A stretch of 64,000 nucleotides of DNA from Bradyrhizobium monzae (GCF_021458635.1 NZ_JAIRDQ010000001.1:124001-188000); one strand, 5' to 3'. Positions 18,775 to 27,618 are shown, numbered from the stretch's first letter. A program made the numbers and translations. The notes: generated by a model from the sequence alone, not told the origin.

Positions 18775-19977
18775 ATGTACGGCATGGTTCGCACGCTCAC
18801 CGTGACAGCGGCAATCCTGGCTACGACGGCCGCTCATGCCCAAATCTCTGACGATGTGGTCAAGATCGGCGTGCTGTCGGATATGACGGGGCCCTCCTCG
18901 ACTCCGACCGGCCAAGGCTCCGTCACCGCGGCTCAAATGGCCATCGACGATTTCGGTGGCAGCGTGCTGGACAAGCCGATCAAGCTGATCGTCGGAGACC
19001 ATCAGATAAAACCTGACATCGGCGCCGCCATCGCGCGACGATGGTACGACACCGAGCAGGTCGATCTCATCGTGGATGTTCCCGTGTCGGCGGTGGGGCT
19101 CGCCGTGCAAACGGTCGCGAGCGAGAAGAAGAAGCTGCTCGTCGTCACGGCGACCGGAACGGCGGACTTTCACGGCAAATTCTGTTCGCCCTACACCATG
19201 CAGTGGGTGTTCGACACGCACGCACTCGCCGTCGGTACGGCTCAGGAGGTGGTCAGGCGCGGTGGCGACGCCTGGTACTTCCTCACCGACGATATTGCGT
19301 TCGGCCATGCGCTGGAACGCGACGCGACTGACGTGATCAAGCGAGAGGGCGGCAAGGTGCTGGGATCGGCCCGGCCGCCGTTCGGAACCACCGACATGTC
19401 GTCCTTCGTGCTTCAGGCACAGGCCTCGAAAGCGAAAATCATCGGCATCGCCGGCGGCCCGCCGAACAATGTGAACGAGATCAAGACCGGTGGTGAATTC
19501 GGCCTATTCCAGGGCGGACAGCAGATGGCCGCCCTGCTGGCGCTGATTACGGACATCGATGCACTTGGATTGCAAAGCGCGCAAGGTTTGCTGCTGACGA
19601 CGGCCTTCTACTGGGACATGGATGAGCAGACGCGAGCGTGGTCGAAGCGCTTCTTCGCGAAGATGCAGCGCATGCCCACGATGTGGCAAGCGGGCGTCTA
19701 TTCCGCGGTCACGCACTATCTCAACGCCGTCAAGGCTGCCGGAACCGACAATCCCGGCAAGGTCGCGAGCAGGATGCGCGACACGCCGATCAACGACTTC
19801 TTCGCGCATGGTGGCAAGCTGCGGGCCGACGGCCTCATGGTGCACGATCTCTGGCTTGCCCAGGTCAAGACGCCGCAGGAATCGAAATACCCCTGGGACT
19901 ACTACAAGGTCCTGACGAAGATTCCTGGCGACCAGGCTTTTGGGCCCGAGGACCCCGCCTGCAAGATCGCCAACTAA
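18775..19977 (+). CDS. Branched-chain-amino-acid-type ABC solute-binding protein
   Basis: 400 residues. The signal peptide ends near AHAQ (residues 20-24) and a type I periplasmic binding fold (Peripla_BP_6) follows. The typical start VVKIGVLSDMTGPSS and the linker YFLTDDIAFGHALE are present. I took ATG 18775 because GGGGAGA precedes it by about 8 nt; ATG 18784 is the alternative. The protein should capture an aromatic acid or similar ligand in the periplasm. No permease or ATPase gene lies near. It is close in sequence to the next gene. Confidence 0.9.
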   Translation: MYGMVRTLTVTAAILATTAAHAQISDDVVKIGVLSDMTGPSSTPTGQGSVTAAQMAIDDFGGSVLDKPIKLIVGDHQIKPDIGAAIARRWYDTEQVDLIVDVPVSAVGLAVQTVASEKKKLLVVTATGTADFHGKFCSPYTMQWVFDTHALAVGTAQEVVRRGGDAWYFLTDDIAFGHALERDATDVIKREGGKVLGSARPPFGTTDMSSFVLQAQASKAKIIGIAGGPPNNVNEIKTGGEFGLFQGGQQMAALLALITDIDALGLQSAQGLLLTTAFYWDMDEQTRAWSKRFFAKMQRMPTMWQAGVYSAVTHYLNAVKAAGTDNPGKVASRMRDTPINDFFAHGGKLRADGLMVHDLWLAQVKTPQESKYPWDYYKVLTKIPGDQAFGPEDPACKIAN

Positions 19978-20049
19978 GGCACGCCCTCGCATCACCGCGC
20001 GCCCCAACGATGGCGGCGCCAAGCTTCAATTCAAACCCGAGAAAACGCC

Positions 20050-21258
20050 ATGGCCACTCTCCGCAATCCATCTACCGCCATCCTGCTGATCACGCTGGCG
20101 CTCGCAGGCACGGCGCACGCCGAGATCAAGGGTGACGCCGTCCGCATCGGCGTCCTCACCGACATGAACGGCATTTTCGCAACCGCGATGGGCCCGGGCT
20201 CGGTCGAGGCCGCGCGGATGGCGGCGGAGGAGTTCGGTGGCAAGATCAACGGCAAGCCGATCGAGATCTTGCAGGCCGATCACCAGAACAAGCCGGACCT
20301 CGCAGCCTCCCTCGCGCGAAAATGGTTCAGCGACGGCGTGCAGGCGATCGCCGATGGCGGCAGCTCCGGCGCGGCGCTCGCGGTGCAGGAGCTGGTGCGC
20401 GGCAACGGAAAAATCTTCCTCGTCTCCGGCGCCGGCGCCAACCAGCTGACCGATGACGCCTGCGCGCCTTCGAGCGTGCAATGGACCCAGGACGCCTACT
20501 CCACCGCGACGGCCGTGGTCTCCGGCGTCATGCAGACCAGCAAGGAGCCGTGGTTCTTCATCACCGGCGATTACGCCTTCGGCCATTCGATCGAGGCGAC
20601 CGCGCGCGACCGTATTGCGGCGCTCGGCGGCAAGGTCGCCGGCAGCGTCAAGGCGCAGCTCGGCACGCCCGACTACAGCTCGTTCCTGCTCCAGGCGCAG
20701 TCCTCGGGCGCAAAGATCCTCGCGATCAACGTCGCCGGCGACAACGCTACCGCGATCAAGCAGGCAGAGGAATTCGGCCTCGCCGACCAGGGCATCAAGA
20801 TCGTGCCGATGTCGTTCCAGAACGTCGATATCGAGGCGGTCGGCCTGAAGGCGACCCGCGGCGATCTCATCGTCACCTCGTTCTTCGAGGACGTCTCGCC
20901 AGCCGCCCGAAAGTTCTCCGATGCGTTCTATGCCCGGCGCAAGGCAATGCCGTCACAGATCCAGGCCGGCGTCTATTCGGCCGTGCGACACTATCTACAA
21001 GCCGTGCAGGACACCGATTCCGACGACAGCACAGCGGTGATGGCGAAGATGAAGACGACCCCGGTGTCGGATGCCTACACGCCGAACGGCCGTATCCGCG
21101 AGGACCAGCGCATGGTGCACGATCTCTATCTGGTCCAAGTCAAGACGCCCGAGGAATCCAAGGGGCCGTGGGACTTCGTCAAGCTGGTTGCGACCATCCC
21201 GCCCGACCAGGCCTTTCGCCCGCTCGACCGCAGCAAGTGCAGCCTGGTTGGTAAATAA
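20050..21258 (+). CDS. Second Peripla_BP_6 ABC solute-binding protein
   Basis: 402 residues, paralogous to the preceding protein. It has the same order of motifs: signal peptide to AHAE, RIGVLTDMNGIFAT, FFITGDYAFGHSIEATARD, GTPDYSSFLLQAQSS, and the end KTPEESKGPWDFVKLVATIPPDQAF. The pair probably arose by tandem duplication and now differ in ligand. It ends the aromatic cluster and is followed by a dispersed repeat. Confidence 0.9.
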   Translation: MATLRNPSTAILLITLALAGTAHAEIKGDAVRIGVLTDMNGIFATAMGPGSVEAARMAAEEFGGKINGKPIEILQADHQNKPDLAASLARKWFSDGVQAIADGGSSGAALAVQELVRGNGKIFLVSGAGANQLTDDACAPSSVQWTQDAYSTATAVVSGVMQTSKEPWFFITGDYAFGHSIEATARDRIAALGGKVAGSVKAQLGTPDYSSFLLQAQSSGAKILAINVAGDNATAIKQAEEFGLADQGIKIVPMSFQNVDIEAVGLKATRGDLIVTSFFEDVSPAARKFSDAFYARRKAMPSQIQAGVYSAVRHYLQAVQDTDSDDSTAVMAKMKTTPVSDAYTPNGRIREDQRMVHDLYLVQVKTPEESKGPWDFVKLVATIPPDQAFRPLDRSKCSLVGK

Positions 21259-21261
21259 ACA

Positions 21262-21305
21262 AAGCGTTTTCAAGCGAAGTGGATACCGGTTCGTGTCAAA
21301 AAAAA
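21262..21305. repeat. Dispersed Bradyrhizobium-type intergenic repeat
   Basis: The stretch CAAGCGAAGTGGATACCGG within 21262-21305 matches from memory a repeat that is widespread between genes in Bradyrhizobium and Rhodopseudomonas. It lies right after the second solute-binding gene. The assignment rests on recall, not on a second copy in this window. Confidence 0.5.
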
Positions 21306-21306
21306 C

Positions 21307-22149
21307 TCAGGCCAAATAGCGCGTGAGATAGCCTTCCATGGCGTAGAGCGCGCAGAGCGCGAGGCTCGACCACACGGCGGCGCTGAAATACAGGAACATC
21401 CAGGTCAGCTCGCCCTTCCAATGCGCGATGTCGTGGGTCACGACCCACCGCGTCGAGACGTCATGCAGGCCTTCGAGGAAGCCGAGGAACCTGCCGCCCT
21501 CTTCATGCCCGGCCCGCCAACGGCTGAGATACATGGGAACGTCGACGGTGACGAGGAAGGCGAGGAAGCAGGCGATGCCGATGATGCCCGCGATCAGCGC
21601 CCAGCGCACCGGCCCCTGGAATTCCGGCATCAAGCGGCACAGCGCGATGCCCGCGAGGAAGAAGGTCACCGCCCACAGCGAGTTCTCGATCGCGTTGAAG
21701 AGGAAGTTGGTCGTCACCACCGCGTACCAGGAAAAGCACTCCGCGATGATGATGATCGGCACGATCACAAGCGCGACGTTCACCGCGGTCTCCGCGCCCG
21801 TCATCTGACCGAGCTGATGCAGGATGATCGCCCATTGCGCGACGAAGCACAGTTCAGCCACGGTCGCGACCGTACGGCCGACAAAGACGCTGGAGAGCCA
21901 GGTGTCGAATAGGCAGATGCGCTGCACGTCGGCGCGCGGCAGCACCGAGCGGAAGGCACAGCCGAACACATAGCCGGCGCAGAGCAAGAACATCAGGCCG
22001 ATATCCGACCCGCCTCCGACACTGCCGGCAACGGTCGGATAGAACTCGCGGTACAGCATGAACCAGACGAGAATGTTGGCAGCGCTGACAAGCGTCAGGG
22101 ACCCCCACCACCACGCGAGGGGATTTGACCGTGCCTGCCACTGCAACAT
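21307..22149 (-). CDS. Polytopic membrane protein of unknown function
   Basis: 280 residues from ATG 22149, with GGCGGAG about 7 nt upstream; an upstream ATG at 22200 has no ribosome site. There are about seven hydrophobic helices. Polar residues inside helices include Glu and Cys (AECFSWYAVVTTNF), and a cytoplasmic loop has several His (VVTHDIAHWKGELTW). I do not recognise the family. It is a single-gene unit, and its upstream region holds three CTGTCATAA motifs. Confidence 0.75.
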   Translation of the reverse strand: MLQWQARSNPLAWWWGSLTLVSAANILVWFMLYREFYPTVAGSVGGGSDIGLMFLLCAGYVFGCAFRSVLPRADVQRICLFDTWLSSVFVGRTVATVAELCFVAQWAIILHQLGQMTGAETAVNVALVIVPIIIIAECFSWYAVVTTNFLFNAIENSLWAVTFFLAGIALCRLMPEFQGPVRWALIAGIIGIACFLAFLVTVDVPMYLSRWRAGHEEGGRFLGFLEGLHDVSTRWVVTHDIAHWKGELTWMFLYFSAAVWSSLALCALYAMEGYLTRYLA

Positions 22150-22193
22150 GAATCGCTCCGCCGTAGTCAAGATGACATCCAACGGTAGTAATT

Positions 22194-22272
22194 CTGTCAT
22201 AAATAAGCAGCACGACGCGACAAAAATCTGCGTGACGGCACTGTCATAATTCGCGGGGGCACTGTCATAATT
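22194..22272. promoter_or_regulatory. Three CTGTCATAA direct repeats (Pho half-site-like)
   Basis: CTGTCATAA occurs at 22194, 22241 and 22262. The last two belong to a perfect 15-bp repeat (GGCACTGTCATAATT at 22237-22251 and 22258-22272), starting 21 bp apart. CTGTCAT is the PhoB half-site. The orientation is opposite to the gene they precede (minus strand, start 22149), and the spacing is not the canonical 11 bp. Confidence 0.5.
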
Positions 22273-22344
22273 GCGAAGGCACCCACTCGTGTCCGAGATG
22301 GTCCGGGGGCGCTCTTTTGAGGCCCCCGGAATAATGCGGAGAAC

Positions 22345-22836
22345 TTACTTCTTCAGCCCGCCGACATAGGCCGCGAGCTTGTCCAACGTCTGGTAGCCGT
22401 ACTCGACCGCGCCGAAATCGATCATGCCGTTGCGCTGCTCGGTGCTCGCGGCCAGCTGCCGCATCATCAGCACGGTCTTGCCGTTGCTCTGCTCGGCAAA
22501 GGTGATGGTAAAGCGAAACATGCTGGGGTCATCGTCCTGGTCGTCGCCATGGTCCATTTCCATGAGGGACGGCCGCTCGATGCGGCGGAAGCGCATGCGG
22601 TTCGGATAGACGGTTCCGTCGGGGCCGATCATGTTGAAGCGCCAGACGCCGCCGACCCGCACGTCGATCTCGAAGGTCTCGATCTCAAATCCCTTCGGCC
22701 CAAACCATTGCGGCAGGTGCTTCGGGTCGGACCACGCCTCGAACACCAGATCGCGCGGGGCGTCGATCACACGCGACATCACGATCTCGCGGTCGATCGA
22801 CCATTGCGACAGGGCAGCATTGGTAGCATTCGTCAT
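22345..22836 (-). CDS. SRPBCC/AHSA1-domain protein
   Basis: 163 residues of START/SRPBCC ligand-binding fold. It begins with the typical IVMSRVIDAPRDLVFEAWSDP and has the WFGPKGFEIETFEIDVRVGGVWRF block. Such proteins bind hydrophobic ligands in a deep cavity. The start codon overlaps the stop of the ArsR gene (TGATG), which shows translational coupling. ArsR-SRPBCC pairs are common in rhizobia, and their ligand is unknown. Confidence 0.9.
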   Translation of the reverse strand: MTNATNAALSQWSIDREIVMSRVIDAPRDLVFEAWSDPKHLPQWFGPKGFEIETFEIDVRVGGVWRFNMIGPDGTVYPNRMRFRRIERPSLMEMDHGDDQDDDPSMFRFTITFAEQSNGKTVLMMRQLAASTEQRNGMIDFGAVEYGYQTLDKLAAYVGGLKK

Positions 22837-23243
22837 CACTCGGTGCCTTTCCGTTTGCCTGGCTTGTTGGTGGTCTTGTCAGTTGCCTTGGACGGCCGCT
22901 TGGCGGCCGCCCTCTCCTTCTTGAGCTTGATCACGTAAGCCTCGAAGCGGTCGAGCCGCGCCTCCCAGATCGCGCGCTGGTGCTGGAACCAGTCTTCGGC
23001 ACCAACGAGCGCCTCGGGACTGAGACGGCAGGTGCGCACGCGGCCGGACTTTTCCGACTGCACGAGCCCGCTCAGCTCCAGCACGTGGATGTGCTTCATG
23101 AAGCTCGGCAGCGCCATCTCGAACGGCTCCGCGAGCTCGCCGACCGACGCCTCGCCGGCGCACAGCCGCATCACGATGGCCCGCCGCGTGGGGTCGGCAA
23201 GCGCTGCAAAAACCTGGTCGAGATGGGATAATTGGTTAGCCAT
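22836..23243 (-). CDS. ArsR-family transcriptional regulator
   Basis: 135 residues from ATG 23243 (MANQLSHLDQVF). Its winged HTH (ADPTRRAIVMRLCAGEASVGELAEPF ... HIHVLELSGLV) is classical ArsR, without the CxC metal site of arsenic sensors. The C-terminal 30 residues are Lys-rich and disordered-looking. The start codon lies inside the palindrome 23236-23251, so the protein probably represses its own gene and the coupled SRPBCC gene. An upstream in-frame start at 23279 is less likely. Confidence 0.9.
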   Translation of the reverse strand: MANQLSHLDQVFAALADPTRRAIVMRLCAGEASVGELAEPFEMALPSFMKHIHVLELSGLVQSEKSGRVRTCRLSPEALVGAEDWFQHQRAIWEARLDRFEAYVIKLKKERAAAKRPSKATDKTTNKPGKRKGTE

Positions 23244-23251
23244 GTAGCTAA
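23236..23251. promoter_or_regulatory. ArsR operator candidate 1
   Basis: TTAGCCATGTAGCTAA has perfect 5-bp arms TTAGC/GCTAA, extended by a flanking G/C pair, around a 6-bp centre that holds the ArsR start codon. It pairs with operator 2, and their centres are 50 bp apart. Confidence 0.65.
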
Positions 23252-23285
23252 CTATAGGATCGTCGCGATCCGACGTCAAGAATTG

Positions 23286-23301
23286 TTAGCTCAGAAGCTA
23301 A
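23286..23301. promoter_or_regulatory. ArsR operator candidate 2
   Basis: TTAGCTCAGAAGCTAA has the same TTAGC-N6-GCTAA pattern as the site over the start codon. It lies in the presumed promoter. Two matching palindromes 50 bp (about five helix turns) apart suggest cooperative binding. Confidence 0.65.
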
Positions 23302-23413
23302 GTCTTTTTAGGGGCCGCCGACACGGAACCCGCACGCGCAATCGTGAATTGGACACTTGCATGCCACCGCTAAACTGGTCTCCGGGGGCGAATCCTGTCA
23401 TTCACCGGATCAC

Positions 23414-24604
23414 GTGCCGCCTATTGTCACCTCATCTCAGCTCACCCGGCGAACCCTCGCCCGCGTCGCGCTTGTTCCCTTTGCAGCCGCACTGGCCGAC
23501 CCGCGCCGCGCGTTGGCGGATTCGGACATGATCGCGCAGATGCGCGACATCGTCGCCGCCGAGCTCGCACCGACAGTGACGCCGGAGCATCCGGGTGGCC
23601 TTGCGGCTGCGCTCTATGCCGGCCGCCATGTCGAATTCTTCACCTACGGCTTCGCAGACGACATTACCAAGCGACCGGTGACGCCGGACACGCTGTTCAA
23701 CCTCGCCTCCCTGCGAAAGCCGTTCGAGGCGACGCTGGTGGCACTCGGCACGCTCCGCGGCGAGCTGCGGCTCGACGATCCCCTGCCCAAATATCTGCCG
23801 GAGCTGAACGGCGACGACATCGACCGTGTCACCGTCGGCGAGCTCGCCACGCACACGTCGGGACTGCTGCTGCCGACCGACCACCCGCCATGGCCGAACG
23901 ACTCCTACTCTCGGGCGCAACTGATCGCGATGCTCAACGCCTGGACGCCGCCCGCGGGCGTCGCGCCCGGCAAGCAGCGCATCTACAGTCATGCCGGCTA
24001 CGTGCTGCTTCAGCTCGTGCTCGAGAGCTGCTATCGCACGCCGATCGCAAAGCTGATCGAGAGCCGCATCCTCACGCCGCTCGGCATGCATGCCACGTCC
24101 ATTCCCGAACGCGGAGCGGACAACCGCGCGATCATGGACGCGGCCTCGATGCGTCGCATCGCGCAGGGCTATTCCGACCAGGGCAGCGCGATCGGCCCGA
24201 TCGGCGACCAGCAGAGCTATTTCGACTTCCCCGGCACCGGCCAGATGTTCTCGTCCGCGCGGGATCTTGCGACGTTCGCTGCGGCCTGCGTCGACGGCCG
24301 TTCGATCGATCCGCATTTGCGCGAAGCGCTGCGCATGGCACAGCGCGAGAGTTTCCACATCGACCAAAGGTTCGGCCAGGCCACCTTTGGCCAAGCCATG
24401 GCCTGGGAGACCGTGCACCTGCCCGGCGTCACCGTCGTCGACAAGCCGGGCGGCCTCAACAACGCGTCAGGTTATATCGGTCTGGTGCCGGCGCACCGCC
24501 TCGGCATCGTGCTGCTCGCCAATCGCGGCGAATACCCGCATGAGATCGCGCGTTATAAGATCTTGCCCGCGCTGACGCATCTCCTGGCCGCGCACGGCGG
24601 CTGA
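23414..24604 (+). CDS. Class C beta-lactamase-fold serine hydrolase, Tat-exported
   Basis: 396 residues from GTG 23414 (or 415 from TTG 23357; the start is uncertain). A twin-arginine leader (LTRRTLARVALVPFAAALADP) precedes the catalytic domain. The nucleophile motif is SLRK (ASLRKPF), the second motif is YSH (IYSHAGY) in place of YxN, and the third position reads KPGG in place of KTG. YSH and altered third motifs are seen in family VIII esterases and D-aminopeptidase-like proteins, so an esterase or peptidase role is as likely as beta-lactam hydrolysis. Confidence 0.83.
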   Translation: MPPIVTSSQLTRRTLARVALVPFAAALADPRRALADSDMIAQMRDIVAAELAPTVTPEHPGGLAAALYAGRHVEFFTYGFADDITKRPVTPDTLFNLASLRKPFEATLVALGTLRGELRLDDPLPKYLPELNGDDIDRVTVGELATHTSGLLLPTDHPPWPNDSYSRAQLIAMLNAWTPPAGVAPGKQRIYSHAGYVLLQLVLESCYRTPIAKLIESRILTPLGMHATSIPERGADNRAIMDAASMRRIAQGYSDQGSAIGPIGDQQSYFDFPGTGQMFSSARDLATFAAACVDGRSIDPHLREALRMAQRESFHIDQRFGQATFGQAMAWETVHLPGVTVVDKPGGLNNASGYIGLVPAHRLGIVLLANRGEYPHEIARYKILPALTHLLAAHGG

Positions 24605-24615
24605 GCTCCAAAGCA

Positions 24616-24642
24616 GAAAGCCCCGGCTGAACCAGGGCTTTC
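24616..24642. terminator. Bidirectional hairpin terminator
   Basis: Perfect 8-bp arms GAAAGCCC (24616-24623) and GGGCTTTC (24635-24642) sit between two convergent genes. Confidence 0.65.
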
Positions 24643-24665
24643 CACGCGAGAATGGGAGGGAATGC

Positions 24666-25490
24666 TCAGTACCTGGCGACGACCGGTCCGCCGAACTTGT
24701 AGTTCACGCCGACGCGCACGATGTTCGACTTGAGGTCGACCGAGTGGGTGTAGACGTTGCTGGGATATGACGTTGCGCCGAGAACCAGATTGGTGCTGGT
24801 CGCGGTGCTGCGGCCGAGATCGACATAGAGATATTCGGCCTTGAGCGACCAGCCATTGCCGACAGCATACTCGCCGCCGACGCCTGCGGTCCAGCCGACC
24901 CGCGTATCGTGGATCGCACCGGACTCGGTCGCGGAGAAAGTATCGGTGAGATTGAAGTTACCCTTCACGTCCGCGATCGCCACACCGCCGGTGGCGTAGA
25001 GCAGCCAGTGCGGGGTGGCGAGGAAGCCGATGCGGCCGCGGATCGTGGCGAGCCAGTCGGCCGAGACCTGGGAGCTGACGGTGAAGGCGAACGGCGCGCA
25101 GCAGGGATAGAGCGCCGAGCCGGTGGCACTGCCCTTGAAGCCGAAATAGTTGATGTCGCCTTCCAGGCCGAAGACGGCCTGGTTGACCTGCCAGTTGTAG
25201 CCGGCGGTGAAGCCGCCGGTCACGCTGGAGCTGTTGACGTTCTGGGCGCCGACGGCCGCGATGGCAGGAACACTGCTGGCCGCGAAGTAGCCGGTCGGCG
25301 CAAACACGGTCGACGTGGTCGGATCCGCGCTGCCCCATTGTCCGCCTATATTGGCGCCGACGTAGAACCCGGTCCAGTTGTAGCCGGGCGCCATCACCGG
25401 CGCCTTGGTGTACTGCGCCGCGAGGTCGGCGGCCTGCACGGACGCGGTGCCCAAAACAACCATCGCTGCCGCCAGCAAACACTTCTTCAT
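24666..25490 (-). CDS. Outer-membrane beta-barrel protein (Omp25/31-like)
   Basis: 274 residues from ATG 25490, with AAGGAG 6 nt upstream. A signal peptide (MKKCLLAAAMVVLGTASVQA) is followed by the run PGYNWTGFYVGANIGGQWG. The C-terminal strand ends in the typical barrel pattern IVRVGVNYKFG...ARY. Alternating hydrophobic strands, for example GFTAGYNWQVNQAVFGLEGDI, fit an 8-stranded barrel of the opacity-type porin family, abundant in rhizobial outer membranes. It may hold calcium/lipid contacts rather than a wide pore. Confidence 0.88.
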   Translation of the reverse strand: MKKCLLAAAMVVLGTASVQAADLAAQYTKAPVMAPGYNWTGFYVGANIGGQWGSADPTTSTVFAPTGYFAASSVPAIAAVGAQNVNSSSVTGGFTAGYNWQVNQAVFGLEGDINYFGFKGSATGSALYPCCAPFAFTVSSQVSADWLATIRGRIGFLATPHWLLYATGGVAIADVKGNFNLTDTFSATESGAIHDTRVGWTAGVGGEYAVGNGWSLKAEYLYVDLGRSTATSTNLVLGATSYPSNVYTHSVDLKSNIVRVGVNYKFGGPVVARY

Positions 25491-25763
25491 TGCAATCTCC
25501 TTGCCCCACGCGATCGAACCGCGCGTTTCCGAATGCGCCGGTGAGGTGTTTCCGGCACGGGCTAGGCATAGACGGCACACCGCGCAGCGTCTTGGGCTGC
25601 CGCGAAGTTCGCAGGGACTGTGACGTAGCGTGCGCGCGACGTCGTGCGAACCCATGACGAGTGTGGCCCAGGGGCCACGCACCGTCCTTCATCCGCGACG
25701 GGCGATGCAGGGCCGTGTCGCGCCACGCCAAGGCAGCGAGACAGCAACTCGCATGAGCGCGCC

Positions 25764-26468
25764 TCAGACCGAGCGCGTCAGCCCGCCGTCGACGCGGATG
25801 TTCTGGCCGGTGATATAGGCAGCGCCGTCGGATGCGAGGAACGAGACCGTCGCCGCGATCTCCTCGACCTTGCCGTAGCGCTTCAGCGGCACGCTGTCGC
25901 GGCGCGCGTCCAGCTGCGGCAGGCTGTCGATCCAGCCCGGCAGCACATTGTTCATGCGGATATTGTCGGCCGCATGGGTATCGGTGAAGATCTTCGTGAA
26001 GGCGGCAAGGCCTGCGCGGAACACCGCCGAGGTCGGAAACATCGCGCTCGGCTCGAACGCCCAGGCGGTCGAGATGTTGACGATCGCGCCGCCATTCTGC
26101 GCCTGCATCACCGGCGTCACCAGCCGGGTCGGACGGATCACGTTCAGCAAATAGGTATCGAGGCCAAGGTGCCACTGCTCGTCGGTCATCTCCGTGATCG
26201 CCGCGCGGGGCCCATGGCCCGCGCTGTTGACGAGTACGTCGATGCGTCCCCATTTCGCGAGCGCGCCGTCGACAAGGCGCTTCAGATCGTCATTGGACTT
26301 GTTCGAGCCGGTCACGCCGAACCCGCCGAGTTCCGCCGCCAGCGCCTCGCCCTTGCCGGAGGACGACAGGATCGCCACGCGAAAGCCATCGGCTGCGAGC
26401 CGCCGTGCGGCCCCTGCGCCCATGCCGCTGCCGCCTGCGGTGACGAGTGCGACCTTCTCTGCTGCCAT
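25764..26468 (-). CDS. SDR-family oxidoreductase
   Basis: 234 residues with the classical motifs TAGGSGMGAGAARRL (about 8-22) and NSAGHG. The catalytic Ser lies in VNISTAWAF. At the usual Tyr-x3-Lys position the sequence reads FPTSAVFRAGLAAFTK, so the catalytic Tyr and Lys are replaced (Phe and Arg). This suggests a divergent or inactive member. It is monocistronic. Confidence 0.83.
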   Translation of the reverse strand: MAAEKVALVTAGGSGMGAGAARRLAADGFRVAILSSSGKGEALAAELGGFGVTGSNKSNDDLKRLVDGALAKWGRIDVLVNSAGHGPRAAITEMTDEQWHLGLDTYLLNVIRPTRLVTPVMQAQNGGAIVNISTAWAFEPSAMFPTSAVFRAGLAAFTKIFTDTHAADNIRMNNVLPGWIDSLPQLDARRDSVPLKRYGKVEEIAATVSFLASDGAAYITGQNIRVDGGLTRSV

Positions 26469-26550
26469 GACCGATCATCCCTGTGATAGCGTTGGGGCGA
26501 ACCCAGATTCAATCTGCTACGGCTCAGCCTGTCATCAGGCCTTCTACAGC

Positions 26551-26594
26551 CAGACTTGCCCGCAAACCAGACTTGCCTGCAAACCAGACTTGCC
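26551..26594. repeat. 17-bp tandem repeat, 2.6 copies
   Basis: Units CAGACTTGCC(C/T)GCAAAC start at 26551, 26568 and 26585 (the last is partial). They lie just before the GNAT gene. Confidence 0.8.
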
Positions 26595-26624
26595 AACGAG
26601 CCCATCGCCACGAGGCCACGCAAC

Positions 26625-27467
26625 ATGAGCAATTTGCAGATCCGCAATTTGGATCCAGAGAAGATCTCCATCGCGATCGACTGGGCCGCGGCCGAGGGCT
26701 GGAATCCCGGCCTGCGCGACGCCGCCTGTTTTGCGATTCCCGACGCGGAAGGTTTCTTCGTCGGCGAGATCGACGGCGAGCCCGTCGCGACCGTCTCCTG
26801 CGTCAATTACGACGACCGCTTCGCCTTCCTTGGCTTCTACATCGTGCGCTCAGGCTTTCGTGGCAGAGGTCACGGCCTGCGCATCTGGAATGCCGCGATT
26901 GCGCATGCGGGTGCACGCGTGATCGGTCTCGACGGCGTCGTGGCACAGCAGGACAATTACAGAAAATCCGGCTTCCAGCTTGCTTACGCCAATATCCGCT
27001 ATGGCGGCACCATCGCCACACCGCCGAAGCCGCCCGCCGATGTCGTTGCGCTCGACAAAATCCCGTTCGCACTCGTGGAAGCCGACGATACCACCGTCTT
27101 CCCTGCCCCGCGCGCGGCCTTCCTGCGCGCCTGGGTCAACACGCCCGGCCATGTCGGCCGCGCACTGCTGCGCGACGGCAAGCTCGCCGCATGGGGTGTG
27201 ATCCGCCCCTGCAGGACAGGCCACAAGATCGGCCCGCTGGTAGCCGATCACCGCGCGGGGGCGGACGCCATCCTCCAGGCTTTGCTGGCAAGCAGCGGAA
27301 GCAGCGAGATTGTGCTCGACATCCCCGCGGTGAACCGCGATGCTATGGCGCTTGCGGAATCCCTTGGCCTGAAGCCGACATTCGAAACGGCGCGAATGTA
27401 CACTGGAGCAGTCCCGTCACTACGGCTCGACCGCGTGTTCGGCGTAACCAGTTTTGAACTGGGCTAG
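26625..27467 (+). CDS. GNAT-family N-acetyltransferase (double-domain)
   Basis: 280 residues from ATG 26625 (MSNLQIRNLDPE). The N-terminal GNAT domain (about 5-135) carries the acetyl-CoA motif FRGRGHGLRIWNAA (Q/R-x-x-G-x-G/A type). A second, weaker acyltransferase-like half (about 150-275) ends in AESLGLKPTFETARMY. Both are typical of rhizobial two-domain GNATs. The substrate is unknown. Confidence 0.85.
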   Translation: MSNLQIRNLDPEKISIAIDWAAAEGWNPGLRDAACFAIPDAEGFFVGEIDGEPVATVSCVNYDDRFAFLGFYIVRSGFRGRGHGLRIWNAAIAHAGARVIGLDGVVAQQDNYRKSGFQLAYANIRYGGTIATPPKPPADVVALDKIPFALVEADDTTVFPAPRAAFLRAWVNTPGHVGRALLRDGKLAAWGVIRPCRTGHKIGPLVADHRAGADAILQALLASSGSSEIVLDIPAVNRDAMALAESLGLKPTFETARMYTGAVPSLRLDRVFGVTSFELG

Positions 27468-27618
27468 TACCGACTCTCAATCCGCCGGCTTGAAATTTGT
27501 AATCTGTTTCACCTTCCCGCTGCCGCGCAGCGGGTATTGATGTCGTATCCGGCGATTTTGTCGGGCGGCTCGACGATCATTTTTCTGACTATCGATGTTT
27601 CATTCGGGAGAGGATTTC

